Origin: Thalassospira lohafexi
GTDB taxonomy: Bacteria > Pseudomonadota > Alphaproteobacteria > Rhodospirillales > Thalassospiraceae
Assembly (NCBI RefSeq): GCF_002844275.1
Contig: NZ_NXGX01000008.1
Coordinates: 124,001 to 188,000 of the forward strand
Direction: 5' to 3'
DNA: 64,000 nt
Below the pieces are notes generated by a model. It worked only from the letters and a program-made list of their open reading frames with translations, did not search any database and was not told the DNA's origin. The translations under genes were made by a program, and so were the position numbers. Positions 44,239 to 51,897 of the stretch are shown in pieces (position 1 is the first letter of the stretch; every line of letters starts with the position of its first letter).

Positions 44239-44868
44239 ATGATCCAGGTTTCCCGAGGCTGGCGCAGTGTTGTTAAAACGGTTTCGGTATGTGTGCTGTT
44301 GGCAGCTCCCATTGCTGCCTGTGGGCCATTACAGATGCCGCTCGAAGACCGCACAGGCAATGACCAGTGGCTCGATACCCAGATTAAATCCGGTATCCTT
44401 GGCGAGTTTTCCAAAGTCGATCACACCTACCTGATGGATGTGAATGTCGACATCTGGAAGCAGGAGGTCATGGTCACCGGGATGGTCGACTCAAAAGGCA
44501 AATATTATGACGTTATGTCCCTGATCAAACAGGATAACCGCATCAAAACCGTTCATGATCACCTTGAGATTGCCGATGCCGAATCCATTGAGGCCTATCG
44601 CGCGGCTGAAGACGAGTATGGCAAAAATGCCGTTCCAACCGATTCGGCGACCCAAACCGTGTCCGATGTCTGGATTGAAGGCCAGATCAAAGCCTTGTTA
44701 TTGGCTGAAAAAGGCGTCAGTTCGGTGAACTACCGCTGGCAGTCGGTAAATAATGTTGTTTACATCATGGGCGAGGCGCAGACCGATCCGGAACTGCAAA
44801 AAGTGCTTTCGATCGTGCGTCGCATCAAAGGTGTTAAACGCGTAGTCAGCCATATCACGCTTGCCTGA
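44239..44868 (+). CDS. BON-domain lipoprotein
   Basis: Outer-envelope lipoprotein of 209 residues with two BON domains (about 44-110 and 132-205), similar in layout to OsmY and DolP. A signal sequence ends in the lipobox IAAC with Cys28 as the lipidated residue. BON proteins bind phospholipid and help envelope integrity under stress. The ATG at 44239 follows AAAAGGAG, while an in-frame ATG at 44203 lacks such a site. An EcfG-type promoter upstream fits the general stress regulation known for OsmY-type proteins. A terminator follows at 44899. Confidence 0.87.
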   Translation: MIQVSRGWRSVVKTVSVCVLLAAPIAACGPLQMPLEDRTGNDQWLDTQIKSGILGEFSKVDHTYLMDVNVDIWKQEVMVTGMVDSKGKYYDVMSLIKQDNRIKTVHDHLEIADAESIEAYRAAEDEYGKNAVPTDSATQTVSDVWIEGQIKALLLAEKGVSSVNYRWQSVNNVVYIMGEAQTDPELQKVLSIVRRIKGVKRVVSHITLA

Positions 44869-44898
44869 TCTCCTTCTGATTAAACGACTTTTTTGAAG

Positions 44899-44936
44899 TT
44901 CCCTGCAAATCTGGCGGTTTGTGGGGAATTTTTTTG
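44899..44936 (+). terminator. Intrinsic terminator after the BON lipoprotein gene
   Basis: TTCCCTGCAAA / TTTGTGGGGAA, an 11-bp stem with two wobble pairs, followed by seven Ts. Confidence 0.88.
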
Positions 44937-44958
44937 TCTGAGGTGTATTAAAAGTGTT

Positions 44959-44973
44959 TGAAAACTATTCGCA
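44959..44973. promoter_or_regulatory. Fur-like box upstream of bfd
   Basis: TGAAAACTATTCGCA matches 11 of 14 informative positions of the 7-1-7 Fur consensus. It lies 50-65 bases upstream of the bfd start. Iron-responsive control of bfd is well known in other bacteria. Irr- or RirA-type control is an alternative. Confidence 0.45.
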
Positions 44974-45023
44974 TTTACCGTACAGATTTGGCTCTGTAAC
45001 TAATAACTGATTGCATTTGCACC

Positions 45024-45257
45024 ATGTATGTTTGCGTTTGTAATGCGCTTAGAGAAAAAGACGTTAGACGGGCTGCCGAAGAAGGTGGTGCGACGCGTCC
45101 GGCTGAGGTGTTCCGTTTTCATGGCTGTGCGCCACAATGCGGTAAATGCGCCTGCCATATGCGTGCAGAACTGATTAGCTCAAACACCTGCGGCAATTGC
45201 GATTGCGATGATGCTGCAGCAGTTACAGCAAACTACGAGCCGATTGCAGCGGAATAA
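45024..45257 (+). CDS. bfd: Bacterioferritin-associated ferredoxin
   Basis: Small (2Fe-2S) protein of 77 residues that reduces the iron core of bacterioferritin to release iron. The family N-terminus MYVCVCNALRE provides Cys4 and Cys6, and GCAPQCGKCACH provides the other ligands (probably Cys39 and Cys42, with Cys35 and Cys44 nearby). Length is slightly above the E. coli protein because of an acidic Cys-containing tail (NTCGNCDCDD), which is unusual. No bfr gene lies next to it. A Fur-like box precedes it and a terminator follows. Confidence 0.9.
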   Translation: MYVCVCNALREKDVRRAAEEGGATRPAEVFRFHGCAPQCGKCACHMRAELISSNTCGNCDCDDAAAVTANYEPIAAE

Positions 45258-45299
45258 CGCTGCAAAGGCCGTTTTCCAAATCTGCATCTGAATGAAAAA

Positions 45300-45330
45300 A
45301 AAGGCGAAGCCGTTATGGGCCTCGCCTTTT
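45300..45330. terminator. Bidirectional terminator between bfd and the amino acid dehydrogenase gene
   Basis: AAAGGCGAAGCC (45300-45311) pairs with GGCCTCGCCTTT (45318-45329), one mismatch, flanked by A and T runs on the two sides. Confidence 0.88.
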
Positions 45331-45365
45331 GTCGTTTTGGGTTCATGTCTGCATGATAGGGTCGA

Positions 45366-46424
45366 TCATGCTGCGTGTTGGCGCAGACCAAACCGTTCTT
45401 CGGCCAGTCGGTCAGCAACGAAACTGGTTGATAGGTTTTGCTGACTGGCGCGGTCAAAGATCTCGCGCACGGTCGCACCGATGCCTTTGATGTGTTTATT
45501 GGTGTCGCTCACCGGTTTGCCTTCGCGGCAATAATGGACCTCAACAACACCGCCAGCATTAATAACGTAATCAGGGGCATACAGAATGCCTGCTTCGCGC
45601 AGCATGTCACCATGACGTGCGTGTTCAAGCTGGTTGTTGGCGGCCCCGGCAATGATCCCGACGCGAAGTTTTTCAAGGGTTCGATCATTGATCACGCCCC
45701 CCAATGCACAAGGAGCAAGGATATCGGTATCCACAGACAGGATGTTCTCAACTGAAACCGCAGTGGCGCCAAATGCATCAACCGCCTTGGTCACACTGGC
45801 CTGATTAAGATCGGCGACCACAAGTTTTGCACCGGCATCATAAAGCATCTGACACAAATGATAGCCGACGTGGCCAAGCCCCTGAACAGCAACGCGCATG
45901 CCGGTCAGGTCATCGTGCCCGTTTTTAAACCGCGCGGCTTCTTTCAGTCCGATGAATACACCATAGGCGGTAAAGGGTGACGGGTCTCCGGTACGAGCCG
46001 GGTCTTTGCCATCGCTGATCCCGCCGACATGTTTTGTCTGACTGGCGATCTGTTCCATATCTGCCGGGCTGGTGCCAACATCTTCGGCAACAATATAACG
46101 ACCGCCGACCTGTTCGACGGCACGGCCCATGGCACGGAACAGTTCAGGTGTTTTCTGGCTGCGTGGATCACCGATGATGACGGACTTGCCACCGCCAAGG
46201 GGCAAGTTTGCAAGGGCCGACTTATACGTCATGCCGCGCGACAGGCGCAGCGCATCGTGGATGGCTTCCTGTTCAGTGGCATAGGGCCACATTCGGCATC
46301 CACCAAGCGATGGCCCAAGATTGGTATTGTGAACGGCGATGATGGTTTTCAATCCGCTGGCGGTGTCACTGGCAAAAACAACCTGTTCGTGGCCGTCAAA
46401 TGCGGTATCGGAAAAAACGTTCAT
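45366..46424 (-). CDS. Leucine/branched-chain amino acid dehydrogenase
   Basis: NAD-dependent oxidative deaminase of the Glu/Leu/Phe/Val family, 352 residues. The substrate-binding motif PSLGGCRMWPY, Lys68 (GMTYKSAL), the catalytic Lys80 in PLGGGKSVI and the Rossmann motif GLGHVGYHL are present. Length and the PLGGGKSVIIGDP motif match leucine/valine dehydrogenases better than glutamate dehydrogenase. It would feed branched-chain keto acids toward the leucine pathway encoded at 33064-38432. The ATG at 46424 is preceded by CAGGAGG; upstream in-frame codons to 46463 look non-conserved. Confidence 0.9.
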   Translation of the reverse strand: MNVFSDTAFDGHEQVVFASDTASGLKTIIAVHNTNLGPSLGGCRMWPYATEQEAIHDALRLSRGMTYKSALANLPLGGGKSVIIGDPRSQKTPELFRAMGRAVEQVGGRYIVAEDVGTSPADMEQIASQTKHVGGISDGKDPARTGDPSPFTAYGVFIGLKEAARFKNGHDDLTGMRVAVQGLGHVGYHLCQMLYDAGAKLVVADLNQASVTKAVDAFGATAVSVENILSVDTDILAPCALGGVINDRTLEKLRVGIIAGAANNQLEHARHGDMLREAGILYAPDYVINAGGVVEVHYCREGKPVSDTNKHIKGIGATVREIFDRASQQNLSTSFVADRLAEERFGLRQHAA

Positions 46425-47009
46425 CCTCGGCAGCCTCCTGGCAGCATGTTTGTTCTGGTGCAAGACGGGCTTGCTTATCCTTGTATGTTTGATGCATTGG
46501 CCATTTGATCAATTTTAAATTCAGGCAAGATTGAAAAAAGATCGTTTCGGTTGGGTAGGGGGAGCGAGGACGGAACTTTATGATCCCTGCAGATTGCCTT
46601 TGAAATATTGTTGCGCGACGTGTGCGCTGCACAATCGCAAGCAAAGGGCGTTTTATGTAAAAGCCCTCGATAAAATGATTCTTTTTTATCGATTTTTCAT
46701 CCGGCTGGAACGGCACCTCAGCGGGTATCAATCCCATATTTCAGCGATTTATTTTCCAAAATGGCGCATTTGGCAGGATAAGTTCTGAAACCCGCAGTTG
46801 TCGGCGTTTGAGGTGATAGGGCTATGACAAATTGGGGCTTGAAACCGGAGCGATTTGTGTTGAAATACAAAACAACCGGATAATTTACGGCTCGTTAAGG
46901 TGCGAAACGTAGAGTGATGGTTGGGTATCTTGTGGTTGAGATTCCCAGTTCAGGACACGACGGCGTCTGGGCGGCGCCGCCGGACAAAAAAGTAAGGAGA
47001 TCGGCGGAA
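46425..47009. other. 585-base intergenic region without a supported gene
   Basis: Open frames here have no family features. The left end must hold the promoter of the dehydrogenase gene (TTGATC on the minus strand near 46510). The right end has TTGTGT-N18-GATAAT (about 46855-46884) as a possible promoter for the 77-residue gene. In the middle there is a free-standing terminator-like structure (46645-46697) listed separately. Confidence 0.5.
46645..46697 (+). terminator. Orphan intrinsic terminator, possible end of a small RNA
   Basis: AGGGC/GCCCT (46645-46649, 46663-46667) is followed by a 9-bp stem TCGATAAAA (46667-46675) / TTTTATCGA (46684-46692) and TTTTT (46693-46697). No coding gene ends nearby on the plus strand, so it may terminate an unannotated transcript. 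Confidence 0.5.
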
Positions 47010-47243
47010 ATGTCTGCGTTCACAGACCATCGCCAGACCGTATTCGAGGTTGAACTGCACAATCAGGCCGTTCGCGAATGCGTCAAAGAGAACCGTTCCC
47101 ACGAAATCTTTGATGATCGCTGGGCCGACGTGCAAATCCACGAAGTTGCCGCAAGCAACGAGGGTAAGGCTCTTGCCATGATCGAAAACACCTATCCGTC
47201 ATCAGATGGGTTTGTTGTCGATCACGTCAAACGCCTTGCCTGA
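47010..47243 (+). CDS. Small conserved-looking protein of unknown function
   Basis: A 77-residue soluble protein, no family recognised. It starts MSAFTDHRQTVFEVEL and is rich in acidic residues and histidines, with a mixed alpha/beta pattern (ADVQIHEVAASNEGKALAMIE). The ATG at 47010 lies 10 bases after AAGGAG, and an in-frame start at 46914 would add 32 residues with poor coding character. A very strong 14-bp terminator follows 35 bases after the stop, which supports it being a real, monocistronic gene. Confidence 0.65.
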   Translation: MSAFTDHRQTVFEVELHNQAVRECVKENRSHEIFDDRWADVQIHEVAASNEGKALAMIENTYPSSDGFVVDHVKRLA

Positions 47244-47278
47244 GGGGAAGATGAATTCTGGCCGGTAAAGGCCATATA

Positions 47279-47319
47279 CAAACCGGGCGGGATGTTTTTC
47301 CCGCCCGGTTTGTTTTTTT
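47279..47319. terminator. Strong bidirectional terminator after the 77-residue gene
   Basis: CAAACCGGGCGGGA (47279-47292) pairs perfectly over 14 bases with TCCCGCCCGGTTTG (47299-47312), followed by seven Ts. It also faces the convergent isomerase gene. Confidence 0.95.
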
Positions 47320-47349
47320 AAGGAGTGGTCGAGCAGGCGGATAGCCAGC

Positions 47350-47970
47350 CTAAGATAGGGCGCGGTCCACAAAGTCAAGCCGGTCCTGGCCCCAAAACAG
47401 ATCGGAGCCGACCACATAGCTTGGGACACCAAATATATTGTGATCTCGTGCGGCTTGACAGTTGGCGTCATAAATTCCGGCAATGGCGGGCAAATCGGCA
47501 TTTTCCAGATACTCGGCCGACAGGTCACATTTGATCAGGGCGTCGCGCACGGTTTGCGGTTCTGCGATATCGCGTTCGTGCAGCCAGACATCTCCCATCA
47601 ACGTCTCAATCAATGCGGACGCATCTTTACCGTCATCCTGCACGGCAATGATGGTCCGTGCGGCCAGTGTCTCATCAACGGGAAAGAATTTCGGTTGCGG
47701 GTTAATTGGAATGCCCAGATGTGCTGACCAGCGTTTAAGTTCTGCCATCCGGTATTCCTGCCGAGCTTTGGGGCGCTTCGCCAATGGCACGCCTCCGCCA
47801 TGTTCCCAGACATCCGCGGCCCGGCATGGCTTGTGAATGATTTCTACGCCGTGTTTTTGGGCAATTTCAACTGCCCGGCGGAACCCGAAAAACGACCATG
47901 GGGACTGAACAAAGAAATAATGAATGATAGGATCGGGCAAGTTGGCCTCCTTTTGCTGTGCTTGCAGCAT
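47350..47970 (-). CDS. Second DsbA-family 2-hydroxychromene-2-carboxylate isomerase-like protein
   Basis: Kappa-class GST-like protein of 206 residues, distantly related to the one at 38718. The thioredoxin-fold start IIHYFFVQSPWSFFGFRRAVE has serine (Ser23) before the cis-proline-type SPW, and the C-terminal FGVPSYVVGSDLFWGQDRLDFV is the conserved isomerase ending. The middle carries RKxRQEY-like and HLGIPINPQPKFFPVD segments usual for this group. The substrate is unknown. The ribosome site is weak. It stands alone, convergent with the 77-residue gene and tandem with the exported GH114-like gene upstream. Confidence 0.87.
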   Translation of the reverse strand: MLQAQQKEANLPDPIIHYFFVQSPWSFFGFRRAVEIAQKHGVEIIHKPCRAADVWEHGGGVPLAKRPKARQEYRMAELKRWSAHLGIPINPQPKFFPVDETLAARTIIAVQDDGKDASALIETLMGDVWLHERDIAEPQTVRDALIKCDLSAEYLENADLPAIAGIYDANCQAARDHNIFGVPSYVVGSDLFWGQDRLDFVDRALS

Positions 47971-48058
47971 GTGTTCTTAACTGTATGCAACAGTGCCCAA
48001 CGCAACCGGGCGCGTCAAATGCCGTCGCGCTTTTCAAGGACAGTTCAGGTGATTGTGA

Positions 48059-49216
48059 TCAGTAATCCTGCCACCAGGCATATTCACCAAGCCCACCAAG
48101 CACCACGCCATCAAAGCCAAGTTTCATGATCCCGCCAAGATAGCTGCCTTCGGTCCCAAAAATCAGGCGTTGCCATTCAGGTGTCCAGTAATGCACGTGA
48201 TGTTCCTGTCCCCAGCGGGCCATCATGTTGCCTTCGCTGATGAAATCAGGCGATCCGGCGCGCCAGTTGCTTTGCCAGTAATAACGATATGTCTCGGCTG
48301 TCGCGACATTGATATAGGCCATAATGGTGCGCGGTGTTCCAACTCTTTTATACCGCAGACGTTTCATATCTTCATAGGTAAGCGGGATGGTGCCGCGGTG
48401 GAACGGATCAATGATCAACGTGTCGTAATTGGTTGCGGTCAAGGCATCAAGATAGGCCGTCTTGGTGCCATAAGGTGAACTGTCGAGCACCATGGCAAAA
48501 TTTTTGGCCGACCTGATATTGTCGATAATGTGTGGATTGGACCCGATTGGTGTGCGCGGTACCGATGCCAGAGATGACAGTTGCATGCCCGGCGGTGGAG
48601 CCGCGTAATACAGGGCATCAAGGCCGCTTACTTGTTGACGTGCCTTTTGCATGTCGTCGACCTTATTGGTGTAATCAACCAACAGGTATTGCAGGCCTTC
48701 AAGCTTCAAGCGTTCGAGATAACCAAGAATATATTTGGTTTCCTCGGTATTGGTCGGCTCGCCATATTTGTCATAGCCGTAAAACGGGGCTTCGATAAGG
48801 ATGCCATCAAGCGCGCGCAGATAATCTCTTGCTGGTTCAGCGGTGCCGCGCGTGGCAAATAGCGTTGTTTCAAGAAACTCGGTCAGTTCAAGTGCGTTCA
48901 TCGCGATGATCGAAAAGTCACTGCGATATCCCTTGGCCCAGCGACTGATATCGACCACGTAATCGCGCATGCTTTCCGTGAAATCAATTTTCGGCTTGTT
49001 GTTCTGCGCGCCTTGGGCATTTGGCGCGCTTAAGCTGTTGGGGACGGGCGTAAAGGGTTCGAGCTGCTGTGCCTGAGCCAGTAAGGGGGTGTTTGAGACC
49101 AGTGCTGCGCCTAACCCGGCTATGCTGCCTTCAATGAAACGACGTCGGGACAGTTCTTTGCCAGCAGGATGCATTGCTGATCTGCTTTGGACATCCTTGC
49201 TGTTTTTTCCCGTCAT
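48059..49216 (-). CDS. Tat-exported MJ1477/TM1410 (GH114-like) putative glycoside hydrolase
   Basis: Exported TIM-barrel protein of 385 residues. A twin-arginine signal SRRRFI (23-28) precedes a hydrophobic stretch and an AQA cleavage site. The family motifs YVVDISRWAK, ALDGILIEAPFYGYDKYGEPTN, YLLVDYTNK and YWTPEWQRLIF identify the MJ1477/TM1410 group related to endo-alpha-1,4-polygalactosaminidase. The usual C-terminal GFDGxYLD motif reads GFDGVVLGG, so an acidic residue normally present is missing and activity is uncertain. ATG 49216 follows AAGGAA; ATG 49234 is an alternative. It may act on cell-surface polysaccharide. Confidence 0.83.
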   Translation of the reverse strand: MTGKNSKDVQSRSAMHPAGKELSRRRFIEGSIAGLGAALVSNTPLLAQAQQLEPFTPVPNSLSAPNAQGAQNNKPKIDFTESMRDYVVDISRWAKGYRSDFSIIAMNALELTEFLETTLFATRGTAEPARDYLRALDGILIEAPFYGYDKYGEPTNTEETKYILGYLERLKLEGLQYLLVDYTNKVDDMQKARQQVSGLDALYYAAPPPGMQLSSLASVPRTPIGSNPHIIDNIRSAKNFAMVLDSSPYGTKTAYLDALTATNYDTLIIDPFHRGTIPLTYEDMKRLRYKRVGTPRTIMAYINVATAETYRYYWQSNWRAGSPDFISEGNMMARWGQEHHVHYWTPEWQRLIFGTEGSYLGGIMKLGFDGVVLGGLGEYAWWQDY

Positions 49217-49317
49217 CTGGCGTTCCTTGCCCATTTTTGCTTCTCGTAACTACTATCAGATACTTACCGCGTCTGACGCGTCATGGTTTGGTATGTTCTA
49301 CCGCCGTAGAGCCAGCA

Positions 49318-50454
49318 TCAGGATGCGACGCGCATGTTGCTCTGGCACGTTATGCGGTCACAGACCAATGCGCCAATTGCAAGTGATGCAGTCAATCCCG
49401 GCGATTCAATACCATAGAGCATTACAAGACCATTAAGGCCGTGCGATTTTACATCGGCAATCATGAAGTCATGGGCTGCTTCATCCGGCGACTGAATTTT
49501 CGGCCGCACGCCTGCGTAACCTGCCTGAAGGGCGTTTTCATCAAGATCAGGATAATATTTACGGATGGCCTCAGCAAAATCGTGGCGCCGTTCTTCCGGT
49601 ACGTCGTAGTTCGGCGCATCAACCCACGTGACGTCTGGACCAAAGCGCGCCTGTCCTCCCATATCAAGGGTAAGATGAATGCCAAGCCCGGCTTGTTCCG
49701 GGGCAGGGTAGATCAAGGTTGAAAATGGCGCCTTGCCCGACAGAGTAAAATAACAGCCGCGCGCGTAATGCTGTGCGGGAACAGTGTTTTTGTTCATGCC
49801 GGTAAAATTACGTCCTAGCGTCTGGCTGTGCAATCCGCCTGCAACAATCAGTTCGGCGCAGGTCAGGCTCATTTCTTCGCCATCAGCATCACGGGTATTG
49901 ACCGTATAGACACCCGTATCGTGGTTGACCGAAATCACATCCGTATTTAATGCCAGTGTGGCGCCGTGATTTTCCGCATCCCCCAAAAGGGTCACCATCA
50001 ACTGATGGGAATCGACAATGCCGGTAGATGGGCTGTGCAGTGCGCCAACGCATTTCAGGGCCGGTTCACGCTTAAGGGTTTCGGCTTTGCTAAGCCAGAC
50101 AAGGTCATTAACCCCGTTTTCTTGCGCCTTCTTTTCGATGCTGCGCAGGGCATCAAACTGATCATCTTTCGTGGCGACAATCAGTTTTCCTGTGCGTTTG
50201 TGATCAATGCCGTTTTCGGCGCAATAGCGATATAGAAGGTCGCGTCCTTCGACGCACAACTGCGCCTTAAGGCTGCCTTTCGGATAATAGATCCCGGCGT
50301 GAATGACTTCGCTATTGCGTGCGCTGGTTTCCGTGCCGATGGCGTCATGACGTTCAATGATCAGGACTTCACGGCCTGCACGGGCGAGAGAGCGGGCACA
50401 AGCCAGCCCAACAACACCGGCGCCAATGACAATGGTTTGAATATCTGTGGTCAT
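49318..50454 (-). CDS. FAD-dependent oxidoreductase, L-2-hydroxyglutarate oxidase-like
   Basis: DAO-family flavoenzyme of 378 residues. The FAD-binding GAGVVGLACARSLARAG begins at residue 11, followed by ETSARNSEVIHAGIYYPKGSLKAQLCVEG, a hallmark of LhgO/L2HGDH-type enzymes, and a C-terminal GVRPKIQ and ESPGLTASLAIG motif. L-2-hydroxyglutarate is the likely substrate by family, but other 2-hydroxy acids are possible. No membrane anchor. The start ATG has only a weak upstream purine stretch. It lies 56 bases downstream of the exported protein gene, on the same strand. Confidence 0.86.
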   Translation of the reverse strand: MTTDIQTIVIGAGVVGLACARSLARAGREVLIIERHDAIGTETSARNSEVIHAGIYYPKGSLKAQLCVEGRDLLYRYCAENGIDHKRTGKLIVATKDDQFDALRSIEKKAQENGVNDLVWLSKAETLKREPALKCVGALHSPSTGIVDSHQLMVTLLGDAENHGATLALNTDVISVNHDTGVYTVNTRDADGEEMSLTCAELIVAGGLHSQTLGRNFTGMNKNTVPAQHYARGCYFTLSGKAPFSTLIYPAPEQAGLGIHLTLDMGGQARFGPDVTWVDAPNYDVPEERRHDFAEAIRKYYPDLDENALQAGYAGVRPKIQSPDEAAHDFMIADVKSHGLNGLVMLYGIESPGLTASLAIGALVCDRITCQSNMRVAS

Positions 50455-50510
50455 ATTGGGTAATTCTTCTTTGGGGCGATACGATATGGGTGGGGCGACC
50501 GTAGCCTAAC

Positions 50511-51524
50511 TTAACCCTGGTTTTGCTGGCGGAAATAAACCGCCTGTCCATTGTTGTCTTGACCGTCACCGGTGACCGATGCCGGCCCCTCGCTGGTGTA
50601 GTTTCCGCGCGCGAAGCTGCCGTCATTACAATAAACATACCAGCTGCCAAATGGCAGGGTGCCGGTTTGATACGCGCCGCCTTCATGGCGCCAGATGCCC
50701 TCGCAATGACGCTGGTCGTCATCAACAATCATCGTACCTTCGCCCGATGGCTGATCAAATTTCAAGGTTCCAACACCTCGTGCACCTTGCCAATTGGTGG
50801 TGATTGGAATGCCATCTTCCGGCGGGGTGGTGACCGACCCTTCGGGTTGCGGTGCAGGGGGCGTTGCCGCAGCCACAGGCTTGGCGACATTGTCGGGGAT
50901 TTGCACTGTGAACCGGTTCATAAAGCCCGCAGCGAATTCCTGAGCATCAATCATGCTTATTGGCGTGGATGCGGTGGCCGAGCCTGTCACAGCCTGCTGC
51001 ATTACTGGCGTACAGTAAAAGCCAAGAAGACGACTTCCGCGCTGGCTTTGGGTTTGCGGGTCCCACTGGCCAACAAAGGAAATGCACTGTGATTGATTGC
51101 GCGCAAACGGCACCATCGAAATCGGACCAATCCGGGTTTCCTGCGTGAAACTGGCTCCATTAACCTTGCTTCCGGATTTGAGTGAATCAAACATGTCTAA
51201 AAGCTGGTTCGGGGCCATTGCCGTACTGAACGTGAAACCGGCAGAAGATGTCGTAAAGACGGTTTCCAGATACAGGTCACTTGCCGATTGCGGTAGTTCT
51301 TTTGCCGTGCGCGGAGCAAACCAGCGACCGACGAAGACGGTGCTGTTGTCTCGGTACTGGCGCAGGAAGACGTTTTTGCCGTCCGCTTTTGACGCAAATT
51401 CCATCGGGCTCTGGTCTTCGGGAACCTGTTCAAAACCGCCAACTTGCTGTGCGGATGCACATTGCATGGTTGCGATCAGAAGGCTACCCAAAACGCCACC
51501 AATCAAAGCCCCCCGATACTGCAC
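50511..51524 (-). CDS. Exported protein of unknown function
   Basis: Periplasmic or outer-membrane-associated protein, 337 residues from the chosen GTG start. A signal peptide ends around CASA|QQ. The mature part has a first domain (to about 200) with paired cysteines in QSQCISFVGQWDP and LGFYCTP, a Pro-rich linker, and a C-terminal domain with two further cysteines (RHCEGIW, WYVYCNDG) and repeated short beta motifs (GTLKFD, GEGTMIVD, GNYTSEGPASVTGDG) that recall MORN-like repeats. The GTG at 51524 has AAAGGA at ideal spacing; an ATG at 51557 has none and makes the n-region long. No known family is recognised. Confidence 0.75.
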   Translation of the reverse strand: MQYRGALIGGVLGSLLIATMQCASAQQVGGFEQVPEDQSPMEFASKADGKNVFLRQYRDNSTVFVGRWFAPRTAKELPQSASDLYLETVFTTSSAGFTFSTAMAPNQLLDMFDSLKSGSKVNGASFTQETRIGPISMVPFARNQSQCISFVGQWDPQTQSQRGSRLLGFYCTPVMQQAVTGSATASTPISMIDAQEFAAGFMNRFTVQIPDNVAKPVAAATPPAPQPEGSVTTPPEDGIPITTNWQGARGVGTLKFDQPSGEGTMIVDDDQRHCEGIWRHEGGAYQTGTLPFGSWYVYCNDGSFARGNYTSEGPASVTGDGQDNNGQAVYFRQQNQG

Positions 51525-51897
51525 TTTGCGTCCTTTCAATATGTTTTTCAGGCGCATCTATATTTTGCGCTACCCTTATCTTTACCTTTGTGTTGTTAAG
51601 TTGGCTAGGGTCAAGACTCATTGCTGTGATTGCATCGACAGCCGGTATGACCGTGAAATACAAGCAAAAGCACTAACCGCAGAGTATTTCACCGGTTAAG
51701 ATGGGGATGCAAAGCGTTTCCTCACGATATCCAGACGATGCGTGCGATGATGTGAATGAGTTTTGTGCTGACGGTCAGTCCAAGGATGTCATGCTGACAG
51801 GTTTCTTTTATCCTTGATTTTTGGGGACAAAGTGGCTCTTTGGGAAGACTGGACTTGGGGACAATATCAAGATGCCTGAATAACGGAGCAAACAGCC
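51525..51897. other. Divergent region upstream of mipZ
   Basis: No gene is supported. It contains the promoters of the exported protein and mipZ. The clearest signal is a 10-base direct repeat TTGGGGACAA at 51821-51830 and 51855-51864. A GGAG ribosome site (about 51884) precedes mipZ. Confidence 0.5.
51821..51864. repeat. Direct repeat upstream of mipZ
   Basis: Two copies of TTGGGGACAA lie 34 bases apart (about three helical turns) and 34 bases before the mipZ start, suggesting a two-site operator. Confidence 0.45.

Noticed and set aside
46396..46737. 113-codon minus-strand open frame upstream of the amino acid dehydrogenase
   Set aside because: It has no recognisable domain, overlaps the dehydrogenase start and contains its promoter region; the upstream terminator-like hairpin lies within it.
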